Shown: positions 35,940 through 47,350, counted from the first letter of the stretch. The stretch is DNA of 64,000 nt from Nostoc sp. ATCC 53789 (GCF_009873495.1 NZ_CP046703.1:7250001-7314000), one strand, 5' to 3'. A program made the numbers and translations. Notes: generated by a model from the letters alone, not told the origin.

Positions 35940-37970
35940 TTAAACACCTTGTTGATGATTACGGCGGCGAGCTTGAGCTGCTTGTTGGCGTTGAGCGCGA
36001 TTTTGCAGCTTGTCATGAGACGGTTGGCTGTTCTGGTTTGAATGCAAATATTTTGCTAAAGAGCCAATCGTTGAATACTGAAATAGCTTCACAGCAGGTA
36101 GTTCAATACCAAGTTCCTGTTTGACTCGCGCAGCAACTTGCAGAATTGAGATTGAAGTTCCTCCCAAATCAAAGAAATTATCATCAATCCCAACGCGATC
36201 GATTTTGAGCAGTTCAGACAAAATACCTGCAAGCAAACGTTCTAAATCGGTTTGGGGAGCAATGTATGCTTGTTCGAGTTGCGGACGTTCTCTACTTGGT
36301 GCTGGCAATTTATGTCTATCTACTTTGCCATTTGCGGTTAGAGGCAGTGATTCTAACATCACAAACGCTGATGGCACCATGTAATGAGGTAGTTGCTGCT
36401 GTAAAAAACTACGTAAATTATTGTGTGTATATTTGCTGTTATAGTGAGGAACAATATAAGCAGTCAACTGCTTTTCACCTGTTTCATCCTGACGAGCTAA
36501 AACAACAATTTCCCGAACATCAGGATGTTGTGCAATCTCCCGCTCGATTTCCCCTAGTTCAATTCGGAAACCGCGAATTTTTACCTGATTGTCAACCCGA
36601 CCTAAAAACTCGATATTGCCATCTGGGAGATAACGAGCTAAATCTCCAGTTGTGTAAAGGCGGGTTGCTAAATTGCTATCAAATGAGTGAGAAATAAATT
36701 TTTCAGCAGTCAATTCGGGGCGATTCAAATACCCTCTAGCTAATCCATCTCCAGCAATGTACAATTCGCCAACTTCTCCAATTGCTACTGCTTGGAAGTT
36801 GTTGTCTAATATATAAACTTGGGTATTAGCAATTGGGCGGCCAATAGGAATAGATACACCTGGTTGCAGTGGCGCTGTTATAAGATGGCAGCAGGTAAAA
36901 GTTGTATTCTCAGTTGGCCCATAACCATTAATTAGCCGACAGTTCTCTACTGTTTGGAGAAACTTCTGTACATGGGGAACAGATAAGACATCGCCACCCG
37001 CTAAAAGTTGACGCAAAGATTTTAACGCATCAATTTTTTCATCCACTATGAGATGGAATAAGCCGGCTGTCAACCAAAGAGTAGTGACTTGATATTGTTG
37101 AATAATTTGCCCTAATTCTTCTAATGATGGTGTATGAGGAGGGCAAATTACTAGTTGCCCACCGTTAAGTAAGCAACCCCAAATTTCAAAAGTTGAAGCG
37201 TCGAAGGAAATAGGAGCAAGTTGCAGAATTATTTCTTCAGCCGTGAGGTGAGCATAATTAGTTTCTTTGACTAGCCTAACTACACCACGATGGATAACGC
37301 TAACCCCTTTCGGTGTACCTGTAGAACCTGATGTATACATGACATAAGCCAAGTTTTCAGCAGTGACGTTAGTGCTTAGGTTCTCTTTTTTATTTTGGGC
37401 GATTGTATGCCAATCTGCATCTAGGCAAATTACAAATGCTGTATGAGTAGGTAATTTAGCAACTAGGTCTTTTTGAGTTAATAGTATAGATACCTGGGTA
37501 TCTAATAGCATAAAAGCTAAACGTTCTTGTGGATACCCTGGATCTAGCGGTACATAAGCTCCACCTGCTTTGAGAATAGCTAAAAGTGCTACAACCATTT
37601 CTAAGGAGCGCTCTATGCAGATACCTACAAGAGTTTCTGCTCCTATACCTAGTGTTTGTAGATATTGTGCCAGTTGATTAGCACGACTATTCAAATCTCT
37701 ATAGGTGAGATGCTGATTATTAAAGATTAATGCTACAGCATCAGGTGTTTTCTGAACCTGTGCTTCAAACAACTGATGAATACACGCTTGCTGAGGATAA
37801 TCCGTTTGAGTCTTATTCCACTCGATCAGTAGGTCTTTTTCGGATTCTTTCAAGATAGGTAATGTTAAATTATATCGTTCTAAGTTATTATCTGATGATA
37901 ATGATGTTTGACACTCAGTTACCAGAAATTGATTTTTATTTTTAGCTAATGAATCAGTTATTGCTTTCAT
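35940..37970 (-). CDS. NRPS loading module A-PCP (Val-like code)
   Basis: 676 residues with no C domain. After ~35 residues and a short LPILKESEKDLLIEWNKTQ linker that looks like the tail of a C domain, an A domain (~60-560) has YTSGSTGTPKG, SFDASTFEIWG, NGYGPTENTTF, YTTGDLARYLPDG and NGKVDRHKL. Pocket positions read D-A-F-W-L-G-G-T-F, identical to the A domain at 26-29 kb. The PCP has LGGTSISILQ (~610). A basic tail (RQQAAQARRRNHQQ) may dock to the PKS. As the first module it should start the chain with a valine-like amino acid handed to the KS. Confidence 0.92.
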   Translation of the reverse strand: MKAITDSLAKNKNQFLVTECQTSLSSDNNLERYNLTLPILKESEKDLLIEWNKTQTDYPQQACIHQLFEAQVQKTPDAVALIFNNQHLTYRDLNSRANQLAQYLQTLGIGAETLVGICIERSLEMVVALLAILKAGGAYVPLDPGYPQERLAFMLLDTQVSILLTQKDLVAKLPTHTAFVICLDADWHTIAQNKKENLSTNVTAENLAYVMYTSGSTGTPKGVSVIHRGVVRLVKETNYAHLTAEEIILQLAPISFDASTFEIWGCLLNGGQLVICPPHTPSLEELGQIIQQYQVTTLWLTAGLFHLIVDEKIDALKSLRQLLAGGDVLSVPHVQKFLQTVENCRLINGYGPTENTTFTCCHLITAPLQPGVSIPIGRPIANTQVYILDNNFQAVAIGEVGELYIAGDGLARGYLNRPELTAEKFISHSFDSNLATRLYTTGDLARYLPDGNIEFLGRVDNQVKIRGFRIELGEIEREIAQHPDVREIVVLARQDETGEKQLTAYIVPHYNSKYTHNNLRSFLQQQLPHYMVPSAFVMLESLPLTANGKVDRHKLPAPSRERPQLEQAYIAPQTDLERLLAGILSELLKIDRVGIDDNFFDLGGTSISILQVAARVKQELGIELPAVKLFQYSTIGSLAKYLHSNQNSQPSHDKLQNRAQRQQAAQARRRNHQQGV

Positions 37971-38290
37971 ATTTTATTTCCGCAAAAAATATATCTTTTT
38001 GCAAAACTTGTAGTTTTTAAGTAGTGCTGCATTTTTAACTCAACAAATCTCAAGTTCAACCATGCAGCTAATGTTACTACTAAACTATACAAAATCAGAA
38101 TTATTACTGAGTGAAAAATACTAAGGTTTGTTCTAAAATTCATATTGAAAGATACTTTTATATAGATATAGATTTTTGGATAAACCACTAAACTATGTAA
38201 GTGGAGTAGGATATTGTTTCGAGATAAATAAGTAACGATGAATTATGATGTTTGAAAACTAAATATAGCTCCAACACCACGCAAGGTTTG
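37967..38290 (-). pseudogene. Decayed acyltransferase-3 gene
   Basis: Fragments of a relative of the 29480-30631 protein survive on the minus strand: TLRGVGAI (near 38277-38290) matching ALRGIAAL, YLETISYSTYIV (near 38205) matching YFGTISYSIYMV, and in a third frame LRFVELKMQHYLKTTSFAK matching YRFVEVPMRNYLKSTILAK. They are separated by stops, frameshifts and large deletions. The last fragment ends overlapping the start codon of the A-PCP gene by 4 bases, so that start sits in the former coupling site of an acyltransferase gene. Confidence 0.75.
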
Positions 38291-39088
38291 TTTAAACACT
38301 AGTATTTTTAATTACATTTTTTAGTCATATTTTTAATTTTTAAATTATATTTCAAGACTAATTTCACAAGAAATCATGCCGCAATCCTATAATGTTTATA
38401 TGAAAGGGCACTGACTCTTAGATTTAGTTTTTTTATTTTGACCTATTTCCTCAAAATCTGAGTTATTTTCAATACATCTTCATTGAAAATTAAAACTTTA
38501 GAGGTGATTTGCAATGAGAGTATTAACTGTATGTTCGCTTATTTGAGAGGATAAGAAGAATCAATGCCTTGATGGGCAAGCAAGACAGCGATTTTAACAG
38601 CTGATAAGCAAGCAATGGAATCCGTTTGGAGGTAGGTTGAACTCCAGGCTATGACCATCAAAATTTTTTGTGCCCTAATTCTACTTATTAATACTTAATA
38701 ATTTCAGTATTTTATAGTATAAAACAGTTAGGACTTATACAATTGGCATAAATCTTTGCAACGCATCAGTAGGTTGTAGGGGCGTACAGATGTACATCCA
38801 TGTCTAAGTATTTGTATCATGTATATTGTAAAATTAAGCTGTTCTACATTTAACTTGGATGATTAGGGCGGGCATCAATACTTTTCGGTTAAGGGGGAAA
38901 GGGGAAAGGGAAAGGGTTTGAATTTACTTTTCCCCCAAGCCCAGTAACCTTTCCCCAGATCAAAAGAGAGATTGTTGGGTTTATCCGAAAAGTATTGGGG
39001 GGCATAACTAGAACAGCTTTAAGAATCACAGGATAAAACAGGATATTAAAGGCGAGGGAGTATTACTCCCCCGCAATAGCCAACTTAC
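38291..39088. other. Long spacer with one short ORF
   Basis: Upstream flank of the biosynthetic operon, likely including its promoter. A 39-codon minus-strand ORF (38539-38658), ending SAVKIAVLLAHQGIDSSYPL then K, is open but has no recognised relative. It may be a gene fragment. A MITE occupies 38876-38997. Confidence 0.4.
38876..38997. mobile_element. 122-bp MITE with 17-bp terminal inverted repeats
   Basis: Ends CAATACTTTTCGGTTAA and, inverted, CAATACTTTTCGGATAA. The interior is purine-rich (AAGGGGGAAAGGGGAAAGG) and its partner (CTTTTCCCCC). No ORF inside. GGGCAT-like sequence lies near both outer ends, so a target duplication is possible but not exact. Confidence 0.7.
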
Positions 39089-39118
39089 TACAGCTTAATT
39101 GTTGAATTTAAAGCTGTA
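39089..39118 (-). terminator. TACAGCTT hairpin after the first phosphatase gene
   Basis: TACAGCTTAATT...AATTTAAAGCTGTA lies 19 bases after the stop of the 39138-41806 gene. Related hairpins follow the other two giant genes (42159-42197 and 47554-47591). No clean U run follows, so it may be an mRNA-stabilising or repeat-derived hairpin. Confidence 0.55.
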
Positions 39119-39137
39119 ATCGTAATCATCATTTAGG

Positions 39138-41806
39138 TTAAATTACACTAGCTGAGAAAACGAAGTCATTTGCTGTTAGGCTTGTCGATGTAACTCCAAC
39201 CAATGAAGCCAACTCTGTATTTCCGGCTTTCACCAGAGTATCGCCACCCTGTTGCAATAGAGTTAAGGCACTAAATTGAGTAACACCAATACCGCCCAGC
39301 CCGATTTTATCAATGCCGATCGCAAAATCAGTCACGATGTTCTTGCTAATTGGCAGACTAGCGTTAGCAATCCAGAATTGGTCAGCACCAGCACCACCAG
39401 TTAAGCGATTGCCACCTCCTTGATCGGCAAATAGCACATCATCGCCATCACCACCAAACAGCGAATCATTCACACTGGAGAAGAGTTTGTCATCTCCAGA
39501 ACCACCATATAGACGGTTATTGCTACCGTTACTCTTGAGGGTATCGTTACCTGAGCCACCGAAGGACAGTTGACGCAAACCTTCAACTACTGTGAGAGTA
39601 TCAGCACCTGCTGCCCCAAACAAATTATTACTACCATTGGCTTCCACTACGGTAATATCGTCATCACCAGCAGCACCATCAGCACTAGTGTTGTTAGCAG
39701 GGCCATTTACACCAATCAAGACTTGATCGTTACCATCTCCTGTGGACACTGAAGAGCCACTGCCGACTAGCACCGTATCTTCACCGTTACCAGTCACGAT
39801 TGTGTTCCCTTTAGTACCTTCTACAAAGTCTGCGCCGTCACCTGCAAATAAGGTTTGATTTGGCTTGAGGGTGACATCATCACTATTAGTAGAAGCAAAT
39901 TGAAGGTCTAGTGTTGTTAGTCCAACAGTGCGACCATCAAACCCTGCGGCTGTAAAGTACTGAGTATTGCCTACACTCTGAAAATCCAGAATTATTGCTT
40001 GGCCATTAGCAGTTTCTTCCGAAGTCAAGACTTCTTTAGTGGAGAGAACTGTATCCGGGCCTCCCACCAACGCTTCTGTAATGGCACGACCTTTCAAATC
40101 GCCATTACTGGGAATATCTAACCCTAAAATACGAGCAAGTGTAGGCGTTACATCAGCATTACTAACAGGTGCATAGTCCACATAGCCTTGTTTAAAATCA
40201 GGGCCAATAGCCTCCATGTTATTGAAGGTATCACCTCGACCAAAGCTGCCATGCATTCCCTGTCCTTGCTGCAAAGTTGTATCAGCAATTTCGACCTGAG
40301 TTTGAGGGTTGTTTGGGTTGCTTGGATCGGTGCTAAAGGTTTTGAAGTTGATAACTATAGATGGAACTGGTGTTTTAGCATCACCTTTTAGCCCGATCGC
40401 ACTTAGTGGTAAAGCACCTGGGATGTCTCCATAGGCATCGTCTACAAAAATCCCACTGATGTAGTCTTTTTGTGAAAGCAAATCCACTACCTGTTTGGCT
40501 AAGTCAGCATTGCCATTGGGCAGATAAATCAAGTCAGATCCACCATTGGCAGCTACAACTATCTTTGTACCTGGATCAAGTTGACCATTAATTACCTTAC
40601 CTGTACCACCAATTACACCATTCCCAGAAATAGGACGTTGACCCTTTGTGGCATCAACAGTTGCATACTGGATCTGGTTGAGGTTTGGGGGAAGGGTTGT
40701 AGGGTTAGGATCGTATAAGGGTAAATCTAGATCGTGAGCCAAATCAATTGCAACAAAACCTGCTGGTAGAAATCCCGGATTTACACCCTCATAAGTTTGA
40801 GTGGCAGCATAACTTGTAGTTTTTGTGCCTTGGCTATCAATAGCTTGTTTGCTGATGGTAGAAAAACCGTGGTCGGAAGTAATAAAGACATCAGTAGTCT
40901 TGTCTAAGCCAGTGCTTTTAAGATAGTCAAGAAGTTGCTTTAAATTATCATCAGCATTTTTGACCCCAGCTTTTGAAGTAGGGCCATTAATACCTGGTGT
41001 CAAGGTGTTTAAGCTATCACCCTGATTATGTTGAGTACCATCAGGATCTCTTGACCAGTAAACCAATGCAAATGGTTTACCATCTTCCTGAAACTTGGGT
41101 AAAATTACTTTGGTAGTGGCATCTGCAAAATATTGTTGTTGAGCCACATTGGCATTCAGAGTGCCAGGAGTTGTATTATTACCAGCTGGCTGGACTCGCG
41201 GTGTCGGTTTTATATCCAGACCAGCCGCTTGTAAACGAGCGACAATATCTGGATCGAGTGGAACACCAGAAGGTGAACCGGCGGCTGTAGGCGGCGGGGT
41301 TGCACCATTTGTAGTGTCATCAATAATAATTGTATCGGGAGTAGGAATAGTACCTGTAGTACCACCTTCTCGGTTAACTTGGGTGACATCTTGGATGGCA
41401 ACTGGGCCTAGTTTACCAACTGCTGCTGTGTTGAAACCCTGCGATCGCGCGTAAGCTAAGAGTGACTCTTCATCTAAAAAGTTGTTACCGGGAAACTTTT
41501 CATCGATATCCCCCAGAACTGCATCATTTTCAATGAATGGTGTGACAGTACCATTAGCATTAGGACTAGGAAAACCAGTGTAAATAGTGTTGCTAAAGTC
41601 ACCTGTATCGCCAAGATAATGCCCAGTTGCGATCGCAGAAGCATTCGGGGTGGTAAATGTGGGAAATAATGAATGGCTGCGAAACTAACTCCCTGCTGAC
41701 GGACACTATATAAAGTTGGGGTATCAATAGGGTTTACAGAACCGTTACGCAATCCATCCGCAACAAAAATAATGACATTTCTACCGTTGCCATTTGTATC
41801 AGCCAT
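39138..41806 (-). pseudogene. Alkaline phosphatase-superfamily phosphodiesterase with RTX-like tail, one frameshift
   Basis: Reading 41806 to ~41681 gives NVIIFVADGLRNGS and QQGVSFA. The next frame then continues [20 protein letters not shown] and stays open to 39138. Insertion of one A near 41680/41681 would give VSFASHSLFP, so one base appears to be missing. The joined protein is about 890 residues. It has metal-site motifs [23 protein letters not shown] and [10 protein letters not shown], typical of type I phosphodiesterase/nucleotide pyrophosphatases. The last ~220 residues are a glycine-Asp repeat region ([26 protein letters not shown]) shared with the next two genes. It is presumably secreted by a type I system. 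The rest is undecayed, so a recent mutation or a sequencing error are both possible. Confidence 0.88.
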
Positions 41807-42016
41807 GCTTACTATTCCTTAAGTATTGTGAGCTACGATTAATCGCAGCAATTGTGTATCTGTATGAGCAATTAATTACGCTCAACCCAAGCAAAAAATT
41901 CTTGGCTACAGAAACCTAAATAGTATTTGGCGACAAAATGCTTAGTGTCCACACAAAATGGTGCAGACAATTAAATGAACTTAACTTTGGTTACTGTCTC
42001 AAAAGATAGTTGTTCA

Positions 42017-42046
42017 ATGTTTAAGGAAAGTTATAAACAAGTTAAG
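42017..42046 (-). promoter_or_regulatory. Pho box-like triple repeat
   Basis: On the minus strand CTTAACTT-gtt-TATAACTT-tcc-TTAAACAT: three 8-bp units separated by exactly 3 bases. It matches the published cyanobacterial Pho box form (YTTAAYYW-like units, 11-bp period) bound by PhoB/SphR. It lies about 210 bases upstream of the 41806 start. Confidence 0.7.
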
Positions 42047-42055
42047 ATTTTGGAC

Positions 42056-42090
42056 AAAAAAATCCCCAACTCTTCAAGAAGTCGGGGATC
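42056..42090 (-). terminator. Rho-independent terminator after the alkaline phosphatase gene
   Basis: Minus strand GATCCCCGACTTCTTGAAGA then GTTGGGGAT and seven T residues: a strong stem with a U run. It insulates the 42339-47117 gene from the Pho box of the following gene, about 10 bases on. Confidence 0.88.
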
Positions 42091-42158
42091 TAATCCTTTA
42101 GATAGAGAGCAAATCAAAATATGATTGCAATATCACTCTTTAGAGTTAGCAAAGGCGC

Positions 42159-42197
42159 TACAGCTTAATTCATTTTGAACATTGAACCTAAGCTGTA
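42159..42197. repeat. TACAGCTT hairpin after the second phosphatase gene
   Basis: TACAGCTTAATTCATTTTGA...CCTAAGCTGTA. It is the weaker relative of the hairpins at 39089 and 47554, here 142 bases after the stop. Confidence 0.55.
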
Positions 42198-42338
42198 AGT
42201 AAATCGGCGAAATTAAAGCTAACTGGCTAAGGCTGTCATTTGTCCTTTGTCATTGGTCATAAGTAAGGGTTTTAAAGCAGTTTGCGTTTCGTAACATACT
42301 TAGTTTTTTTCACCTCAACTTACTTAATCATTTTTGAG

Positions 42339-45300
42339 CTAAATGACACTAGCAGAAAAAACGAAATCATTTGCTGTGAGGCTAGTTGATGTAATTCCAA
42401 CTAATGAAGCCAACTCTGTATTTCCGGCTTTCACCAAAGTATCGCTACCCTGTTGTAATAGAGTTAAGGCACTAAATTGAGTAACACCAATACCGCCCAG
42501 CCCGATTTTATCAATGCCAACTGTAAAATCAGTCACGATGTTCTTGCTAATTGGCAGACTAGCGTTAGCAATCCAGAATTGGTCAGCACCAGTACCACCA
42601 GTTAAGCGATTACCGCCCTGTTGACCAGCAAATAGCACATCATCACCATCGCCACCAGATAGGGAATCATTGATACTGGAGAAGAGTTTGTCATCTCCAG
42701 AACCACCGTAGAGACGGTTATTGCTACCGTTGCTAGTGAGGGTATCGTTACCTGAACCACCGAAGGATGATTGACGCGAACCTTCAACTACTGTGAGAGT
42801 ATCAGCACCTGCTGCCCCAAACAAATTATTACTACCATTGGCTTCCACTACGGTAATTTCATCATCACCAGCACCACCATCAGCATTAGTATTGTTAGCA
42901 GGGCCATTTACGCCAATCAAGACTTGATCGTTACCGTCTCCTGTGGACACCGAGGAGTCGCTGCCGGCTAGTACCGTGTCTTCACCGTTTCCAGTCTGGA
43001 TTGTGTTCCCTTTAGTACCTTCTACAAAGTCTGCGCCGTCACCTGTGAATAAGGTTTGGTTTGGCTGAACGATAATATCATCACTGGTAGTAGAGCCAAA
43101 ATTAATTTCTTCTGCTTGAGGTTGACCTAAGCCAGGAGCAAGATTAAGGGGCTTCTCCAACTTCAGCAGTAAAATTTCATTGTTGTCTATGACTGGATTT
43201 TCAGGATCATTTCCAGGACGACCTGTAGAGAAGGGATAATTGTTGTCATTAGCAACCAAAATGGTATTTTTGTCAACAACTAAAACATTTTCAATTGTGA
43301 CAAATGGGAAGTCAAAGGTGGTTTTGCCATCTCCATTCAGGTCGTTGGGGTCTTGGATGTTTAACAAGTCTGCAACTTCTTCTTTGGCTACATAACCATT
43401 GGAATCTGCTTTAGACAAGTCTATTTTGTAGATCCGCTTGAATTTAGCTGAGGCTCCTTGACCACCATCCCGCTCAATGACAAGATATTCATTGTCATTA
43501 ATGACTGCTAAATCCCCGATCGCATTTGCAGCATTATCCAATCTGTAGTACAGCTTTTTGTCAGTGTACTTGTGGCTGGCGAGGTCAAATTCGTTAATCC
43601 GCAACGCACCAGGAGTATCGCCTTGAACTGTACCCTCTAGCAGCATATAGAGCTTGGTTTTGCTGGCGTTAATTGCTCCACCTTCAAAACCTTTGGAGCC
43701 ACCCAAGTTAGCAAAGGCATCTCCTGAAAGCACATCGGGGTTTTGTGGCGATCGCACTAAGTTATTCTGAGGATCGCTCAAGAAATCTCGGACTTTATCC
43801 CCTGTCTCTGGGAAGTCTGTAAATAGTGCATCTACGCCTAATTGAAAGAACTGCTGAAATTCTAGTTCTGGATTGCCTTTGTAATCTGCTGCTAAATACA
43901 GGTCTTCATCGCGGAAGGTATAGGGATGAACCTGTAAACCTGCATTATGAGCATCTTGAACTAAGGTAGTGGGAGATACCAGCGTTCTGTCAGCATCATT
44001 GACTGTGCCGTCGTTGTTGACATCATCTGCCAAACCATCGTTATTAGCATCAGTACCTTTGACACTAACAATCATTCGCTTCCAAGGGCCAATGCCATCA
44101 GCATAGGTAGCGATTTCAGCCAAACCTTCTGGAGTTCGTAAATCGCCATAAGTGCGAAGGTCGTCACTGACTCTCAAATCATAAGGACGACTTTCGATGA
44201 GCGTACCATCTAACTCAATGCCTGCTGCATCTAGAAGTTGAACCAGGGGAATATCTACACCTGCATTAGGCATAATGCGATCGTGGAGATCCTTGAGATT
44301 ACCGACTTCAAAGGATTGGATGAAAATCCGACTGGGATCGGTGAAGTTCTCAGCCTTGAGTGTATCGATGAGGATTTCACTGATGTTTCGGTTAATTTTC
44401 TCCGTAGTGCCTACATAAGTAGCTTCTTCGGCAAAATAGGTGGGATGCTTAGTTTCAGGATAGATGCCAATTTTTTTACCTGTCTCAGCTTCTACTTCCT
44501 TAACCAAATCGATGATTTCGGCGAGGGTGGGAATTTCAAATTGACCATTGAAGGATTGGTCGCGGAAAGGTAAACGTTGTATCGCACCTAAAGTCTTGAT
44601 TTCTTCTAAAGTAAAGTCTTCAGCAAACCAACCTGTGATTTCTGTTCCATCTAGACTGACTGTTTTCTTGCGATCGGCGAACTGTGGATACTTGGTAATA
44701 TCGTAAACGTCTGTGGTTGTATTGCTCAGATTGACAGTACCATCAGCGTTCAAAATTGCCAAAGCAGGTTCATGGCGAGCAATTAACACGCCATCTTTTG
44801 TAACTACTAAGTCTGGCTCGATAAAGTCAGCACCATCTTCAATTGCCCTTCTGTATGCCTCTAAGGTATGTTCTGGAAGATCGCCACTAGCGCCTCTGTG
44901 TCCAATAACTTTAGGTGCTTCTCCATCTAGAGTTTTGAATTGGTCGGGTGTAGCAATGGGAGCTTCCAACAACTTACCACTGGCATCAAAATGTAGCAGG
45001 TAAGGGCCAAACTCATCTCCAACCCAAATTGTGCCGTCTTTATCAAAGACGAACGATTCTACATCAAAGTCTGCACCAGTCAGTAATCTTCCAGTAGTTC
45101 CTTCATTCACAATTTGGAAAGGAACCTTGTTATTAGGGTCAGACAGTTGAATGTAATCTAAAACTTTAACAGTGCCATCGCCATTTTCTGTTCCCTTAAA
45201 ATTCGGGTCTACACGATTGATTCGTAACAGGAAGTCTTCACTATTATCTTTGCTACCGTAGCCATTATCTGACAGGAAGTACAAAGAGTTGCTGTTAGCA

Positions 45301-47117
45301 AATTGAACACCGCTAAAACCCTGAATTGGCTGTCCAGGGAAAGGCCCGGTTCTGCCATTGGCTGAAATTTCTGCACCAGAAGCCGGCCCATCACTATAGG
45401 TATCAGCAGGTAAAGAAGCAAAACCTACTAACTCAACTTTTGGCTTTATTGAAGCAAACATCGTTTGGTAGATGTGGGTTTGATCATTTAAACCCGCAAT
45501 TCCCGGAATATCAGAACCGTAGGCGTTATAACCTTTACCCACCAAGCTATTTAGAACTTCAGAACCAGCACCTTGGTAGTAAACAGGTACGGGACGGTTG
45601 GTGTGAGTTCCCCAACCATATTTGACAGTAGGATCTGACCCCCAGTAATGTCCAACTTCTGCTGGGGTATCTAAATTAGTTAATGCTTCAGCACCTTGAT
45701 TTTTTACTAAAGTCGGAAAATTACCGTCGAGAGTCAGGTAGTGATCGTGGTCAGCAGTAACGATTAGTAGGTTTTCATCCCAACCACCATTGTTGTTAAT
45801 CCAGTCAATTGTTGATCCAACTGCCTTATCGAAGTCCAAAGTGGTGCCGATCAAGTTGTCTATGTTGTTATCATGGGCAGACCAATCGATATCGCCACCT
45901 TCAACCATTAACCAGAAACCATCGGGGTCTTTACCTAATACGTCCAATGCAGCATTTGTCAAGTCATTGAGGGTTGGATTTTCGTTAACCTCTTTGGCAA
46001 TGAAAGATGCATCCGTCTCTCCAGGTAGCAGTGGACGTGTAGTGTCCACTTTGGTGTTATCTCCTTGGTTAGCGAAAACGCTGAACATATCTAAACCAGT
46101 GGTGCTGTAGTCGCCGTTGGCAGAACTGACAGGCAAGTTACCATTTTGACCACGCGCACCATATAGACCGAAGAGGCGATCGCCTTTTTCTGGATCGATT
46201 GTCGCCGCAGTTTCAGCTAGTTTCTGGGCGGCATTCTCACCCCGCTCCAAAAAAGTGTAATCGTAGAGGTTGTTTGTGGGTTTAGTACTAAGTTCTGTGT
46301 AGGTAGATTGGCTAATGTATTCATTGCTTGTATTCGGCTCAACCTCCGATGGTAGTAAGTCTCCAGGAGCAGAAAGCGGGTGTCCGCCACCAAGTAATAC
46401 CGTCGGTTGATAGACACGGAGTTCTTGTTGCAGAATGTTGTCTAATGCCGGATAGTCACCATCATACTTATTGCGACGGTTAACGTTGGCAGCAGCAGCA
46501 CCAGGTGTTGCATGGTCAATAGGAACTGAAGTCACCAAACCAGTAGATTTACCAACTTGGTTCGCCGTTTTGAGAATTGTTTCTAGAGGATTCTCAAAAA
46601 TATCAACGCCAATAGCGCTGTTGTAGCTCTTGACCCCAGTGTACAGAGTTGTAGCGGTGTTTGCCGAGTCAGGATAGCTGTACTTAATATATTCAGGGTC
46701 ATTACCCGGAGTCCAAGGGTTAGCGCCACCTCTGATAGGGTCATAACCTACTAGGTTCCCAACAGCACCATCACTGACTTTTGCACCACCGGCTGGGGTA
46801 TTACCTGGGTTAAAAGTTGGATCAAAGGTGAAACCAGGACGAAGCTGGCTCTCTCCGGTAATGGGATTGGTATCGTCAAGAGCTGAATTACTAGTGCTAA
46901 AAACTCCATTACTACCAGCGATCGTTGTCCCGTAGGTAGTTGCTAAACCGTAGCCTTGGAGTGTTTGAAAGTTGAGTCCTTGACCCTTGCCTTGGGTATA
47001 AAAATCACTTAGATTAGCACCTGTCTTACCATTTTGAATCTCTTTGTAGATGGACGCAGCACGAGCCATTTCCCAGCCCATACCATCCCCAATCATTATG
47101 ATGACGTTCTTAGCCAT
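42339..47117 (-). CDS. Giant secreted phosphatase: PhoA-type alkaline phosphatase + phytase-like domain enclosing a GDPD domain + RTX-like tail
   Basis: 1592 residues from ATG 47117 ([14 protein letters not shown], with GGGAGA 9 bases upstream); an in-frame upstream start adds 19 residues. The alkaline phosphatase (~1-545) has IGDGMG, nucleophile Ser in [35 protein letters not shown] and [10 protein letters not shown] phytase-like domain begins at ~560 ([20 protein letters not shown]). It is interrupted at ~735-1130 by a glycerophosphodiesterase ([33 protein letters not shown]) and resumes at [19 protein letters not shown]. Gly-Asp RTX-like repeats end the protein. It would hydrolyse phosphate monoesters and glycerophosphodiesters outside the cell. 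There is no N-terminal signal peptide, as expected for type I export. Confidence 0.93.
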   Translation of the reverse strand: MAKNVIIMIGDGMGWEMARAASIYKEIQNGKTGANLSDFYTQGKGQGLNFQTLQGYGLATTYGTTIAGSNGVFSTSNSALDDTNPITGESQLRPGFTFDPTFNPGNTPAGGAKVSDGAVGNLVGYDPIRGGANPWTPGNDPEYIKYSYPDSANTATTLYTGVKSYNSAIGVDIFENPLETILKTANQVGKSTGLVTSVPIDHATPGAAAANVNRRNKYDGDYPALDNILQQELRVYQPTVLLGGGHPLSAPGDLLPSEVEPNTSNEYISQSTYTELSTKPTNNLYDYTFLERGENAAQKLAETAATIDPEKGDRLFGLYGARGQNGNLPVSSANGDYSTTGLDMFSVFANQGDNTKVDTTRPLLPGETDASFIAKEVNENPTLNDLTNAALDVLGKDPDGFWLMVEGGDIDWSAHDNNIDNLIGTTLDFDKAVGSTIDWINNNGGWDENLLIVTADHDHYLTLDGNFPTLVKNQGAEALTNLDTPAEVGHYWGSDPTVKYGWGTHTNRPVPVYYQGAGSEVLNSLVGKGYNAYGSDIPGIAGLNDQTHIYQTMFASIKPKVELVGFASLPADTYSDGPASGAEISANGRTGPFPGQPIQGFSGVQFANSNSLYFLSDNGYGSKDNSEDFLLRINRVDPNFKGTENGDGTVKVLDYIQLSDPNNKVPFQIVNEGTTGRLLTGADFDVESFVFDKDGTIWVGDEFGPYLLHFDASGKLLEAPIATPDQFKTLDGEAPKVIGHRGASGDLPEHTLEAYRRAIEDGADFIEPDLVVTKDGVLIARHEPALAILNADGTVNLSNTTTDVYDITKYPQFADRKKTVSLDGTEITGWFAEDFTLEEIKTLGAIQRLPFRDQSFNGQFEIPTLAEIIDLVKEVEAETGKKIGIYPETKHPTYFAEEATYVGTTEKINRNISEILIDTLKAENFTDPSRIFIQSFEVGNLKDLHDRIMPNAGVDIPLVQLLDAAGIELDGTLIESRPYDLRVSDDLRTYGDLRTPEGLAEIATYADGIGPWKRMIVSVKGTDANNDGLADDVNNDGTVNDADRTLVSPTTLVQDAHNAGLQVHPYTFRDEDLYLAADYKGNPELEFQQFFQLGVDALFTDFPETGDKVRDFLSDPQNNLVRSPQNPDVLSGDAFANLGGSKGFEGGAINASKTKLYMLLEGTVQGDTPGALRINEFDLASHKYTDKKLYYRLDNAANAIGDLAVINDNEYLVIERDGGQGASAKFKRIYKIDLSKADSNGYVAKEEVADLLNIQDPNDLNGDGKTTFDFPFVTIENVLVVDKNTILVANDNNYPFSTGRPGNDPENPVIDNNEILLLKLEKPLNLAPGLGQPQAEEINFGSTTSDDIIVQPNQTLFTGDGADFVEGTKGNTIQTGNGEDTVLAGSDSSVSTGDGNDQVLIGVNGPANNTNADGGAGDDEITVVEANGSNNLFGAAGADTLTVVEGSRQSSFGGSGNDTLTSNGSNNRLYGGSGDDKLFSSINDSLSGGDGDDVLFAGQQGGNRLTGGTGADQFWIANASLPISKNIVTDFTVGIDKIGLGGIGVTQFSALTLLQQGSDTLVKAGNTELASLVGITSTSLTANDFVFSASVI

Positions 47118-47350
47118 GAAAGAGAATCTCCCTGTGTTTAATTGTTGAGATGGTCTTCGCTCCAGTGGAATCAAAAAAGTAATATGGTGAGGAAAAACTA
47201 ATAGTTTTAGGCTGTAAATATGTAATTGACTTGTCAGCTTGTTGAGTCTGAACTATTAAATATCAACCACCACTACAATTGACATATCACCAGAGCATTT
47301 AAGTATCAAAATTAACAATGCAATTGCATATTAATTAACATACATAGTAA

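Noticed and set aside
38539-38658. 39-residue minus-strand ORF as a confident gene
   Set aside because: No recognisable family or RBS. Kept only as a note in the spacer entry.
44238-44573. Plus-strand 111-residue ORF
   Set aside because: Antisense to the GDPD domain of the giant phosphatase. No motif.
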